64,000 bases of DNA from JAOUEA01 sp963810945 (GCA_963810945.1 CAWEPI010000004.1:744001-808000), one strand, 5' to 3'. Shown: positions 18,739 through 26,607, counted from the stretch's first letter. The notes: generated by a model from the letters alone, not told the origin. Made by a program: numbers and translations.

Positions 18739-18797
18739 TAGGTTGAGGGCCTAGTGTCCTTTGCGGGACGTGGGGGTTCAAATCCCCCCTCTGACAC
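18739..18797 (+). repeat. 3' fragment of tRNA-Leu, probable attachment site (attR-like)
   Basis: From the anticodon loop to the 3' end (TAGGTTGAGGGCC to GACAC) the 59 bases match the two complete tRNA genes with one mismatch (CTGAC for CCGAC). The acceptor and D arms are absent, so it cannot make a tRNA. A repeat starting at the anticodon loop is the usual footprint of tyrosine-integrase insertion. With tRNA copy 2 it brackets a 2.4-kb segment holding the integrase stump. Confidence 0.75.
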
Positions 18798-18811
18798 TGC
18801 AAGGCAGCTAG

Positions 18812-19174
18812 ATGGGACCGAGAACGATCTCGTATGCCCTAACGGGCACCCCAATCCGCCTGGGGTCCTCTATTGCGGGTAGTGCGGCACTCCCCTCCGA
18901 CCGACGCCCGAGCCCCGCCGACAAAGGTCACGAGTACGCACTCCACGGCGAATGGAACGCAAACCGTCAACACGCAGCTCGGCTCATATTGGAGCCGCAC
19001 GTTGAGGTCGTCGACGGTTCCGAAGTCTCTCTCCGCGTCCAGTCTAGGATCCTTGTGCCTATTGACTGCGGTGTGTCCGGGATTGGTCTGAACGACATCA
19101 AGGGCTGGACCGACGCGAGCGGCAAGGGCTGGACGTGTGACATCGCGTCGCGCACGGTGTCGTTCGGTACCTAA
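18812..19174 (+). CDS. Uncertain hypothetical protein (120 aa)
   Basis: An open frame with no recognised domain; the end (GWTCDIASRTVSFGT) looks protein-like, but codon third positions are less GC-rich than in neighbouring genes and there is no ribosome site. The DNA may equally be non-coding. The only other thing seen in this stretch is a TAGGAT at about 19046 that does not sit at the standard distance from a start. Confidence 0.2.
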   Translation: MGPRTISYALTGTPIRLGSSIAGSAALPSDRRPSPADKGHEYALHGEWNANRQHAARLILEPHVEVVDGSEVSLRVQSRILVPIDCGVSGIGLNDIKGWTDASGKGWTCDIASRTVSFGT

Positions 19175-19395
19175 GCACTGGCTGATGGCTTCCGCCACGG
19201 CTTCGCGTCCCACCAGTTCACGTCATCCATCCACCACTCCACTTCCTCGCGGCTCGATGCCCGTCGCGGTCTCGTGGCGACGGGCGACGGGAAGTCGTCT
19301 CTGTTGGTGATTTGGCGGGCGCGCTCGCCGCTCACGGTCAGCAGGCGGGCGATGTCTGCGCGGGCGCAGCAGCGGCGCTCTGCACCCGACTGTCA
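19171..19395 (-). pseudogene. Second excisionase-like HTH gene, without a start codon
   Basis: On the minus strand the frame reads ADIARLLTVSGERARQI, FPSPVATRPRRASS and REEVEWWMDDVNWW before a stop at 19171-19173. It is a clear paralogue of the protein at 18024-18245. Upstream of DIARLL the frame is open for about 10 codons with no ATG or GTG and then hits a stop, so the N-terminus has been lost, probably where the GrpB-like gene region begins. Confidence 0.6.
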
Positions 19396-19443
19396 CGCCT
19401 AACCCGTGCGGTCGTCGAGGAGCATCTCTGGAACACTCTCCCC

Positions 19444-20004
19444 GTGGGTCCGATCGGACAGCAATGGGATGCCAGGACGTATGTGGGGGCCGGTCCGCAC
19501 CCGTCGGATCCCCGGGCGCTGGCCGCCGCGGCCGAGATCATCGAGCTGATCGAAGGGAGGAGGCTGGGGTCCGGCGCCGAGCACGTCGGCAGCACCGCGG
19601 TGCCCAATCTCGTAGGCAAGAACTTCGTCGACCTCCAGATCACGGCAGATCCCGAAGATGTCCCGTTGATCGCCGACGCTCTGCTCGGGCTCGGGTTCGT
19701 TCGCCAGAAGGGTCCCGACGCGTGGCCGCCGGAACGTCCGATGCTCGAAGGGACCTACCGCTGTAGGGGAGCCGTCTTTGGCGTACACGCGCACGTGGTC
19801 CCCACGACGGACCCCGACGTGAAACAGATGGCGGCCTTCCGCGATCTCCTTCGGGGCGACCGTCGTGCTCTTGAGGCCTATGCCGCCGAGAAGCGCCGGA
19901 TCCTCGAGCAAACCGACGACGTGCGCGAATATACCGACGCGAAGACGGATGTGATCGCGCGCCTCCTCGCGCACCGCGGAACGGACCGCGGGGAGCTGGG
20001 CTGA
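19444..20004 (+). CDS. GrpB-family (UPF0157) nucleotidyltransferase-like protein
   Basis: The 186-residue product has the family signature EHVGSTAVPNLVGKNFVDLQI near the N-terminus and HAHVVPTTD in the middle, as in GrpB domains, which share the nucleotidyltransferase fold; some are fused to dephospho-CoA kinase. A biochemical role is not established. GTG 19444 is favoured because six bases before it lies AACACT, close to the TANNNT rule; no ribosome site is seen. It lies at the right edge of the integrase-associated region. Confidence 0.65.
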   Translation: MGPIGQQWDARTYVGAGPHPSDPRALAAAAEIIELIEGRRLGSGAEHVGSTAVPNLVGKNFVDLQITADPEDVPLIADALLGLGFVRQKGPDAWPPERPMLEGTYRCRGAVFGVHAHVVPTTDPDVKQMAAFRDLLRGDRRALEAYAAEKRRILEQTDDVREYTDAKTDVIARLLAHRGTDRGELG

Positions 20005-20114
20005 TATGACCTCCAGGAGAATCACGGGCAAATGGGTTGCTAAGAAGTCTGGTCTGGAGCCGTCCACGCGGAGATGCCAGCCGGAGGGGGAGGAACCGCG
20101 CCCAACCTTATGGC

Positions 20115-20120
20115 TACGGT
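20115..20120 (+). promoter_or_regulatory. -10 hexamer TACGGT, leaderless promoter
   Basis: TACGGT is followed by six bases and the ATG at 20127. Confidence 0.5.
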
Positions 20121-20126
20121 CCGCGC

Positions 20127-20332
20127 ATGGAGCACAAGTATGAGGTCCCCTTCGCCAAGAGCGACCCGGAGACCCCCCGACCATGGACGAGCAGATCGCG
20201 GTCGCACGCGAGGCCGCACGGAAGCTGGGCGTCCCGAACGCCGAGAGCAAACCCCGTTACCGGGTAGGCAGGAACTCGCACGCCGGCGAGGCGTGGGCCT
20301 ACGTGGAGTGGACCCGGGAGGGGCTTCGGTAG
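20127..20332 (+). CDS. Small unknown protein, one base missing in a C-run
   Basis: The frame from ATG 20127 gives MEHKYEVPFAKSDPETP; from ATG 20183 another frame gives MDEQIAVAREAARKLGVP and ends WAYVEWTREGLR at 20332. The two join if the six-C run at 20173-20178 had seven. The whole protein would be about 68 residues. No known domain. The leaderless promoter in front of 20127 supports the longer form; a 49-residue protein from 20183 is the alternative. Confidence 0.5.
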
Positions 20333-20522
20333 ATCTCCTCCGAGGAGGAGTGAGCGTGCCGGGTCTTCAAGTACATAGCTGCACCCTCGGACATCACGGA
20401 GTCCTGTCTTGGGCTTGGCTAGGGGAGGAACCCGCATCCACCGTGTGATCGGCTTGAGCGGGACCTCCCATCAGCACGAGGGCGACGAAGAAGACGATAG
20501 GGACCGGGTATGTTCAGCCTCT

Positions 20523-20528
20523 TATGAT
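20523..20528 (+). promoter_or_regulatory. -10 hexamer TATGAT, leaderless promoter of DUF805 gene
   Basis: TATGAT, six bases, then GTG at 20535. No ribosome site. Confidence 0.6.
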
Positions 20529-20534
20529 GGGGCC

Positions 20535-20936
20535 GTGTCCGACCGAGGAACCGAGTTCATGTCGTTCGGCGAGGCCATCCAGACGGTCTTTCGCAAGTAC
20601 GCCGAGTTCATGGGCCGCGCCGCGCGCGACGAGTTCTGGTGGTGGGCACTCTTCAATGTTCTCGTGGTGGGCGCGCTCAACCTCTTCGACGTGATCCGGA
20701 TCGGAGACAACGCCTACCTCGGTTCACTGCTCGCAGGTCTTTGGGGCATCGCGGTCTTGCTGCCGAGCCTCGCCGTGGCCGTCCGACGTCTGCGCGACGC
20801 TGGCCTCGGCTGGGGCTACCTGTTCTTCGTCCTAGTCCCGATCGCAGGGGGCGTCGTGCTCATCGCCCTCTGGGCGCTGCCCACGAAGCAGCCCACGAAG
20901 GAGACGTTACCGCCGCCGCCCGTCCCGACCGCGTAG
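20535..20936 (+). CDS. DUF805 family membrane protein
   Basis: The 133-residue product has the family pattern: short soluble start MSFGEAIQTVFRKYAEFMGRAARDEFWWW-type region (a conserved RxxRxEFW motif), membrane helices from about residue 38, and AVRRLRDAGLGWG before the last two helices. DUF805 proteins are small inner-membrane proteins of unknown function. The GTG at 20535 adds eight residues to the usual ATG at 20559 and is chosen from its exact promoter spacing. Confidence 0.85.
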   Translation: MSDRGTEFMSFGEAIQTVFRKYAEFMGRAARDEFWWWALFNVLVVGALNLFDVIRIGDNAYLGSLLAGLWGIAVLLPSLAVAVRRLRDAGLGWGYLFFVLVPIAGGVVLIALWALPTKQPTKETLPPPPVPTA

Positions 20937-21250
20937 CGCGCCTCCAGCACGAGCGCGATGGCAGGGACGCGGGTCCCTCCATACGTGCCCTTCCACGTTC
21001 GCGATCCCCGTCACGCGAGGAACGGTGGCGGGGGAGTGCTCCTGCTAACGGATTGCTAACGAACGGTGAGACACGGACCGTCACAGGCCGACAGCGAGCC
21101 CTCCGCTTGTTCGCGGTTGGCGGCTTTCGCGACGCTTCTTCTGCACCGCCCCACCAACCCACCCGAGCCCGAGGTGGCGGCGGCCGGTTTCCTCGAGGGT
21201 TCTGCGACGAAGGATCAGGCCGGCTCGGATCGCCCAGCCTGACGAGTCAG
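20937..21250. other. Intergenic stretch, no gene recognised
   Basis: Nothing coding is supported. Two direct copies of TGCTAACG (21043-21050 and 21054-21061) lie three bases apart and might be a binding site. Confidence 0.4.
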
Positions 21251-21256
21251 TATCGT
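21251..21256 (+). promoter_or_regulatory. -10 hexamer TATCGT, leaderless promoter of cupin gene
   Basis: TATCGT, six bases, ATG at 21263. Confidence 0.6.
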
Positions 21257-21262
21257 TGGAGC

Positions 21263-21619
21263 ATGGTCACTGAGTCAGACGGGGCGAGCCGACCGTGGGG
21301 TAGCTATTCCGTGCTGTCCGACCAGCCCACTCACAAGGTGAAGCGCATCGTGGTGGAGCCTGGACGCCGGCTCAGTTATCAACGTCACGAGCATCGGGCC
21401 GAGCATTGGTTCGTGGTGACAGGAGAGGGGATGGTCACACTCGACGGCAAGGACATCGCGGTCCAACCCGGTGATGCGATCGACGTGGGGCGTCGAGCTG
21501 CGCACCGTATCCAGAACACAGGCGATCACCCACTCGTCTTCATCGAAGTGCAGCACGGCGATTCGTTCGCCGAAGACGACATCGTTCGGTTGGATGACGA
21601 CTACGGCCGCTCTGGTTAG
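21263..21619 (+). CDS. Cupin protein similar to the mannose-6-phosphate isomerase domain of GDP-mannose enzymes
   Basis: The 118-residue protein reads RPWGSYSVL, VKRIVVEPGRRLSYQRHEHR, AEHWFVVTGEG and AVQPGDAIDV, the cupin half of bifunctional mannose-1-phosphate guanylyltransferase/isomerases, with metal-binding His and Glu residues in HEHRAEHW. It stands alone without the nucleotidyltransferase half, so it may be a separate isomerase or a sugar-binding regulator. Start fixed by the leaderless promoter. Confidence 0.75.
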   Translation: MVTESDGASRPWGSYSVLSDQPTHKVKRIVVEPGRRLSYQRHEHRAEHWFVVTGEGMVTLDGKDIAVQPGDAIDVGRRAAHRIQNTGDHPLVFIEVQHGDSFAEDDIVRLDDDYGRSG

Positions 21620-21629
21620 GTCTCGCTGA

Positions 21630-21648
21630 GCCCAGATGCGCTCTGGGC
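21630..21648 (+). terminator. Hairpin after the cupin gene
   Basis: GCCCAGA (21630-21636) pairs with TCTGGGC (21642-21648) around a five-base loop, 11 bases after the stop codon. No T-run follows. Confidence 0.45.
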
Positions 21649-21653
21649 CGAGC

Positions 21654-21734
21654 TAAGGTCACGACGTGGCGATCTTCGCGACGATGCTCATAGCGCGAGC
21701 GAAGCGCGTAAGGCCCCCCGGGGGCCACGGGTGA
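21654..21734 (+). pseudogene. Promoter and first codons of a third HTH gene copy
   Basis: TAAGGT, six bases, then GTG GCG ATC TTC GCG ACG ATG CTC closely copies the promoter and start of the gene at 16891 (MAMFATML against MAIFATML). The likeness stops after about eight codons and the frame ends at TGA 21732-21734. A perfect palindrome GGCCCCCCGGGGGCC (21712-21726) lies inside. Confidence 0.55.
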
Positions 21735-21934
21735 TCGCGGACGACACCCGACCAGGGTCGGGCAGCGCTACCCCCGGAGAGCCCTTCCATCGTCCCAGGT
21801 TCTCTTGACCGCGTGCGTCATCTTGGACTCGTTGGGCTGGGTGCTCTTCTGACGTCCATCGGGGTCGTGCTCGCAACCCCATCGAGACCCGGTGAGGGTT
21901 GGTCGTGACCGCCCGCGTGTCAGGCGCAGCTGAC

Positions 21935-22102
21935 CTAGTCGCGCCGCGGATCGTTCTTCATGAACCTGCGACGCTTGCCTACGAGCGGCTTCAGTTTCGC
22001 GAGCGCCTCATCGAGGAGTTCCGCCCGGCGGTTCTCATCTTCCTCGTCACGGGCTTGCTGCAGCGGTTCGATGACACGGTCGATGTCATGTTGAAACCCC
22101 AT
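21935..22102 (-). CDS. Small charged helical protein (55 aa)
   Basis: The product starts MGFQHDIDRVIEPLQQ, is rich in Arg and Glu (ARDEEDENRRAELLDEAL) and ends with a basic tail RRRFMKNDPRRD. It should form a long amphipathic helix. On the minus strand TAGCGT (plus 22109-22114) stands exactly six bases before the ATG, and codon third positions are GC-rich, which together argue for a real gene. No family is recognised. The segment from 21735 to 21934 shows no gene. Confidence 0.55.
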   Translation of the reverse strand: MGFQHDIDRVIEPLQQARDEEDENRRAELLDEALAKLKPLVGKRRRFMKNDPRRD

Positions 22103-22108
22103 GAGCCG

Positions 22109-22114
22109 ACGCTA
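22109..22114 (-). promoter_or_regulatory. -10 hexamer TAGCGT, leaderless promoter
   Basis: On the minus strand TAGCGT is followed by six bases and the ATG at 22102. Confidence 0.5.
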
Positions 22115-22156
22115 CACCCCGGTGACGTCATTCGGCTGGCCGCGTCGTTCGTAGAT

Positions 22157-22240
22157 GTTCCCCCGGGGTGAGGTTCCAGCGCCATGAGGCCTGACTCGAA
22201 AGGGTTACGGACGGGTCTCAGGGGCTCCCCGGGGGAACCC
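22157..22240. repeat. Inverted-repeat element, copy B
   Basis: GTTCCCCCGGGG (22157-22168) and CCCCGGGGGAAC (22227-22238) are perfect complements. About 26 bases at the left end match copy A at 17739 with one substitution and one indel; the right ends also match. From here to 22405 no gene is seen. Confidence 0.6.
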
Positions 22241-22405
22241 TCTGATTGTCGCATCCGCTCGATCAAGCGAGACTCCCTCGGTCGCCGTCGCGTGTACCGC
22301 TCCCACCACCTCGCTAGGCCCTCCAGCCGAGCGGGATATCGAAACCGAGGTGAAGGAACGCCCCCTCGTCGCGCACGGCCGGACGAGGAGGCGTTCGATC
22401 TGGCG

Positions 22406-22867
22406 TCAGACCCCGCAGTTGCCCGGGTCCGGCTGGTCGATCCGGGACGAGCCGCCGTGGAGCACGTTGAAGAACGTCACCCCGACCACGGCGTCGGTGC
22501 TCCCGTGGTTCACCGCGTTCTGCGCGATCGCAGGACGCTCGTAGAACACCTGGCCGGCGCTATACGTGTGGATGCGGCATGCGCCACCGCCGACGGCCTC
22601 GCGGTTGATCGTGATCTCGCCCGATCGGACGACGATGACCGCGAGCCCCGGATGCGTGTGCCATCCCGATGATCCGCCGGGGGCGAACGTGTTCTGCACC
22701 ATCACCACGTCCTTGCCTCCCGGGATGCGCGCTTGGGTTCCCTCGGCCGCCTGTCCCTGTGCGATCAGCACGCTGGTCCCGCCGACGCCAGGTGTCGCGA
22801 GCGCAACGCCCGCGAACCCGGCGGCGAGCCCACCGACGATCAACATCGCTCCGATGGTCCTCCTCAT
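22406..22867 (-). CDS. Secreted cupin-domain protein
   Basis: The 153-residue protein has an N-terminal signal (MRRTIGAMLIVGGLAAGFAG) and then a single cupin: APGGSSGWHTHPGLAVIVV with paired His residues, and YSAGQVFYERPAIAQNAVNHG. Cupins of this type bind a metal; the ligand is unknown. ATG has a strong AGGAGGGG ribosome site. A 17-base palindrome lies about 36 bases upstream of the start (22903-22919). Confidence 0.75.
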   Translation of the reverse strand: MRRTIGAMLIVGGLAAGFAGVALATPGVGGTSVLIAQGQAAEGTQARIPGGKDVVMVQNTFAPGGSSGWHTHPGLAVIVVRSGEITINREAVGGGACRIHTYSAGQVFYERPAIAQNAVNHGSTDAVVGVTFFNVLHGGSSRIDQPDPGNCGV

Positions 22868-23218
22868 GTCCCCTCCTCGTAGGTCGATCCGCTCCGGTCG
22901 AGCCGGGCGTCACGCCCGGGCCGCGCGGGAGGATCGCCGGCCAAGCCTCCCACGACGACTCCGTTCGAGATCCCGAGCCCGCGAGCCAGGGCCCTGCTCG
23001 CACCCCCATGGATACGTGAGCACCACGTTCTGCTCATGCTGGGGATGAGAACTCCAGAGCCGGGTGGAACCGGCTCCGATGTCACCGGCAACGGATGCCG
23101 CTCCGTGGACGATGGGACGAGATGGATCCGGCTCGTTCAGCGGGAAGGGAGTCCGTGCGAGGTGAAGCGAGGACATCGAGGCACTCCGCGCTCCCGATCG
23201 ACGACCGGATCCGGTCGC
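22868..23218. other. Intergenic stretch upstream of the secreted cupin gene
   Basis: No gene is supported. CCGGGCGT-C-ACGCCCGG at 22903-22919 is a perfect palindrome placed where an operator for the minus-strand cupin gene would be. Confidence 0.4.
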
Positions 23219-23647
23219 TCAGCGCTCCGGCGTGATCGCCAGCACGACCTCGGGGCCCGTCGACGGGCCGGCGTGCAAGACCGACTGGATCGCCCTGATG
23301 GGGCGGATGAGGAGCATGTCCGCGCGGTACTTCCGCGCGATGAGGGCCTTCACCCGGCCCAGCTCGTGCTCGGGCAACACCTCGGCGCGGGCCTCGATGG
23401 GCGGCGTGCGGAGCTTCCCCCGAGCCGAGCAGAGGGCGACCCTGACGTGCGGGTCACGCCGGATCCGCGCAACCTTGCGGGAGTCGCGGCCCGTATCCAC
23501 CAGGAGCGTGCCGTCCTCCTCTTCGACGAACCACACGGGTGTGGCCACCCCGGTCCCGTCGCGACGGAAGCTCGTGACTTTCAGGTACTTGCCGTCGAAC
23601 CGCAGGCGCTCTTCCTGCATCTCGTGCGTTCGTTCCGATGTATCCAT
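23219..23647 (-). CDS. Pyridoxamine 5'-phosphate oxidase-fold flavin/F420 oxidoreductase
   Basis: The 142-residue protein matches the PPOX-class F420-dependent family: LRFDGKYLKVTSFRRDGTGV, ATPVWFVEEEDGTLLVDTG, KVARIRRDPHVRVALC and a C-terminal PEVVLAITP. Such split-barrel enzymes in actinobacteria reduce small molecules using F420 or flavin. ATG at 23647 gives MDTSERTHEM; a downstream Met (MQEERL) is possible. No clear promoter is seen. Confidence 0.75.
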   Translation of the reverse strand: MDTSERTHEMQEERLRFDGKYLKVTSFRRDGTGVATPVWFVEEEDGTLLVDTGRDSRKVARIRRDPHVRVALCSARGKLRTPPIEARAEVLPEHELGRVKALIARKYRADMLLIRPIRAIQSVLHAGPSTGPEVVLAITPER

Positions 23648-23737
23648 GGATGCCAGTCCAGCACCGCCGGAGCGCACGCGGCGGGGGTCTTGAGCCCCCC
23701 GCCGAGAAGGACTATTCCCATGTCGTCGCCTCCGTCC

Positions 23738-23764
23738 TATGGTGGACGTCCACGTCGGAAGGGG
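23738..23764 (+). promoter_or_regulatory. Promoter (TATGGT) and ribosome site AAGGGGAT
   Basis: TATGGT at 23738-23743 and AAGGGGAT ending nine bases before the ATG at 23773 form a leadered start. Confidence 0.4.
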
Positions 23765-23772
23765 ATCGCACC

Positions 23773-24063
23773 ATGTACGGGACCGTTGCCAAGACGAAGG
23801 TCGCTCCGGAGAACCGCGAGAAGATCCGCGCGGTGATGCAGGATCAGATGACGCAGCGCTCCGTGCCCGGCTTCGTCACGTCCTACGTCCTGTACGAGAA
23901 CGACAGCGACACGGCCTGGCTGTTCGCCATCTTCGAGGATCGGGAGAGCTACGACCGCAATGCCGATGATCCTGCGCAGGACGCCGACTATCAGGCCTAC
24001 CGGGCCCTCATGGACGCCGATCCGGAGTGGCACGACGGCATGATCGAACGCTACGACTCGTGA
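23773..24063 (+). CDS. Antibiotic biosynthesis monooxygenase-like (ABM) domain protein
   Basis: The 96-residue protein has the dimeric alpha-beta barrel pattern: MYGTVAKTKVAPENREKIRAV, PGFVTSYVLYEND, WLFAIFEDRESYDRNADDP. Members act as small oxygenases, haem-degrading or stress proteins; no catalytic residue set singles out one function. Its stop overlaps the GTG of the next gene (GTGA), so the two are probably co-transcribed. Confidence 0.65.
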   Translation: MYGTVAKTKVAPENREKIRAVMQDQMTQRSVPGFVTSYVLYENDSDTAWLFAIFEDRESYDRNADDPAQDADYQAYRALMDADPEWHDGMIERYDS

Positions 24064-24562
24064 TCCGGCGCTTCGCGTCTGCCCTCGCGCTCGCCGCGTC
24101 CATCGTGGTGGCGTCGGCGGCGAGCGTCGGGGCCACCACGGTTCCCCAGGGCGTTCGACCACGTGAAGGCGACCACGGCCGGGGATAGCCTGTACGTCTC
24201 GTTCGTGGAGCGAGGACTGGAGTCGCGGCCAGAACTACGCGTATACGGGGAGCGGGACGCTCAGGGAGACGTTCCAGTGTTACCGGACGTCGACGTTCAC
24301 GCCGCTGCCGGAGAAGCGGTCGGTCGCGGGGACCGCGTCGCCCGATCCTCGCGCGTACCAGGCGAACACGAACGGCGTGATCCGCGGGTTCATCTACCTC
24401 GACTCGGGGATCGCGTGGCCGGACTTCTGCGGCCGCCGCCAGGAGGTCGTGCCGATCCGTGTCTGTTATGCGCCTTACGACCTCGTGGACTTCGTCGAGC
24501 CGTTCGACGTGTACTACTTCCCCGACGGAACCAAGATCTGCGGCGCCATCGAGCCTGACTGA
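24060..24562 (+). CDS. Secreted protein of unknown function, two +1 shifts
   Basis: The first frame gives a signal peptide (MIRRFASALALAASIVVASA ending near VGATTVPQ). One extra G at 24150 moves to AFDHVKATTAGDSLYVSFV, and another at 24208 to SEDWSRGQNYAYTG, FQCYRTSTF and on to PDFCGRRQEV, VEPFDVYYFPDGTKICG before TGA at 24562. Corrected length is about 166 residues with several Cys, as in exported disulphide proteins. No family is recognised. Unrepaired, the protein would end after about 42 residues. Confidence 0.55.
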
Positions 24563-24581
24563 GTGATGCGCGCGAGGGCTG

Positions 24582-25418
24582 CTAGTCGTGGCAGGTGTCC
24601 GAGCCCGCGTCCCGCACGCGCTTCGCGACGTCGATGAACGACCAGCCATAGCCGGTGGGGGAGAGGTCGAGGCGGAGCACACCGTAGGCCTTGACGCCCG
24701 CGTCCGCGTTGGACCGGGGGTCGCCGCTGGAATCGCCCCCCGTCCCCACCACGAACTCCCGCACGTTCAGGCCGAAGAGGCGGTTCCAGCGCTCGTACGT
24801 GTGCTTGTGGCCGGCGAGGATCAGGTCCACGCCCGCCGCGTTAGCGGCGTTGGCGAAGGAGCGTTCGTTCGGGTGGTGGTAGAACACGACCTCGCAGAGG
24901 TGGCCGTCGGCCGCGACGTCCTGCTTCAACCACGTGGCCTGTGCGGGGCAGCTCACCTTCCCGCAGTTCGAGTTCAAGGCGACCACATGCCAGTCCCCGA
25001 CGTTGAAGCTGTAGTAGCCGGCATGAGGGTCCGAGGCCGTCGGACCGTAGGGGGCGAGCTGTGCCTGGAAATACTGGAAGTACCCGGCGGCGCCCGGGGT
25101 CTCGTACTCGTGGTTGCCGAGCGTGGGTGCCGTGATCGACTTGAAGGCTCCCCAGGTCGGGTCGTAGGACTTCAGGTACTCGTTGTACGCGGCGTGCTCG
25201 TACTGCGAGTCGCCCAGCATCAAGACCGTGGAGGGATGGATCACGTCGGTGATCAACGCGGCCGTCTGTTTCTGCGGCGTCCCCGGCTTCGAGCGGGCGA
25301 TGTCGCCGGCGGCCGCGATCGTGACCGTGGTCTGGGCGCGGCCCGGGGAGCCGTCCGCTCCGATCGGAGCCAGCATGAACGCGAGCAGTGCGAGGACGAG
25401 GAAGATACGGACGCGCAT
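24582..25418 (-). CDS. Secreted metallophosphoesterase
   Basis: The 278-residue protein has a signal peptide (MRVRIFLVLALLAFML) and the full calcineurin-like motif set: AAGDIA, LMLGDSQY, TLGNHEYE, FYHHPNER and LAGHKHTYERW. This resembles purple acid phosphatases and related exported phosphohydrolases. The ATG at 25418 has GGAAGGA upstream and is preferred over a longer frame from 25490. It is followed on the same strand side by no other gene; the substrate is unknown. Confidence 0.85.
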   Translation of the reverse strand: MRVRIFLVLALLAFMLAPIGADGSPGRAQTTVTIAAAGDIARSKPGTPQKQTAALITDVIHPSTVLMLGDSQYEHAAYNEYLKSYDPTWGAFKSITAPTLGNHEYETPGAAGYFQYFQAQLAPYGPTASDPHAGYYSFNVGDWHVVALNSNCGKVSCPAQATWLKQDVAADGHLCEVVFYHHPNERSFANAANAAGVDLILAGHKHTYERWNRLFGLNVREFVVGTGGDSSGDPRSNADAGVKAYGVLRLDLSPTGYGWSFIDVAKRVRDAGSDTCHD

Positions 25419-25553
25419 GATGTCGGATCCTTCCGGTTCGAGAGCCCGGTCCTCCGCGATGCGCCGACGGACCTGCCCGTTCGGGGACACTACATCAGAA
25501 GGCCTAGGCCGGGGACATCGGCCGGAAGGACTAAGCCGTTCGCCGCGGTGTGC

Positions 25554-26504
25554 TCAGGGACCGATCGGCATCGGACGCGCGTGACGCGCGCTGCCGAGCC
25601 GTGGGAGGTGGAATCGCCGCTCGAGGGAGGCGAGCAGGGAGTAGTGGTTGTACTGGTGATGGTCGACGCTCCGGCGCACGCCGCCGCCGACGGCGATCGT
25701 GTACAGGGCGCTCGAGCCCTCGTCGAACGTGATGATCACCGTGGCGCCCGCCTTCCGCCACCGCGGCACCCATCGGCGCAGCCACTGGTCGCCGCGCCTG
25801 ATGATCGCCGAGGAACCGGAGCGGCAGGATGCGCCGAACGAGCTGTCGCCTACTCCGTGCATGTCGTTGCAGATCGCGGGTGTGACGAAACTGACGCGGG
25901 GAAGCTTGCGCGTCATCTTCGCCAGCGGCTTGACGCGTTTGCAGGCGCGGGTGTGCGCGATCTCCGCGAACGACGTGGCCGGGTTGTGCCGAAGCACGTA
26001 CGGGCCCGTGCGGCGGTTCGAGGATTGCGAGCCCGCGTAGCACGTGCTCGGCATCGACTCCTGGTACACGCCCCAGGTGACGCCCGCCGCGCCGAGCTGC
26101 CGCCAGATCGTGCGACCCGGCGATCTCGCCGGCGTGGATGGAATCCGTCCCGCTCTTGCCCTTGGTGCTGCCGGAGGCGAAGGCGAGGTAGTTGGGGAGC
26201 GAAGGATCGGTGACGCCGTGATAGTTCGCGAAGTAGCGGCCGCGGCGCTTCAACGAAGTCATGAACGGCGCCGTCGGCCTTCGTGATCTGGCGGGCGGTG
26301 TGGTTCTCCATCCAGACGATGACGATGGGACGACTTCCGGCTCGCATAGCTCTGCGACACAGGGGGTCTGGCGGAGGTGGGGGACGCCCCCACGGGCCCG
26401 GTCGTGAGCGCAACGGCGCCCGCGAGGAGGCCGGAGACGAGGACGACGAGCCCTCGGCGACGGAACGCGGAAGCAAGCTGGGCGGGCTTAGGGGGTGTGG
26501 GCAT
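25554..26504 (-). CDS. Secreted phosphoesterase (phospholipase C/acid phosphatase-like), three +1 shifts
   Basis: Read through three single-base insertions, the protein has a signal (RRRGLVVLVSGLLAGAVAL), then RPIVIVWMENHTA, FANYHGVTDPSLPNYLAF with GSTKGKSGTDSIHAGEIAG, then VYQESMPSTCYAG, CNDMHGVGDSSFGA and VIITFDEGSS. This is the PF04185-type phosphoesterase family, where MENHT and SLPNYLA belong to the metal and nucleophile region. Shifts lie near 26325-26345, 26266-26275 and 26108-26115. With three shifts it may be a genuine pseudogene, but other genes here carry the same kind of shift. Confidence 0.65.
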
Positions 26505-26514
26505 GACCTGTCCG

Positions 26515-26520
26515 ACTGTA
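26515..26520 (-). promoter_or_regulatory. -10 hexamer TACAGT of the phosphoesterase gene
   Basis: On the minus strand TACAGT ends ten bases before the ATG at 26504. No ribosome site is visible. Confidence 0.35.
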
Positions 26521-26607
26521 GGCGCAGAGCGCGGAGAGTCGACAACCGCGCTGCTCACACCCTACGGATCCGCCCACGGATCTACCCACGGGTCGCGGGC
26601 AGGGGCG

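Noticed and set aside
18739..18797. A third functional tRNA-Leu
   Set aside because: The acceptor and D arms are missing; only the 3' part is present.
17739..22240. Integron attC sites (GTT...AAC ends of the inverted repeats)
   Set aside because: The ends read GTTCCCC rather than GTTRRRY, no integron integrase is present and no cassette array is seen.
22184..22672. A plus-strand protein across the secreted cupin gene
   Set aside because: The minus-strand frame has a signal peptide, cupin motifs and a good ribosome site; the plus frame has none of these.
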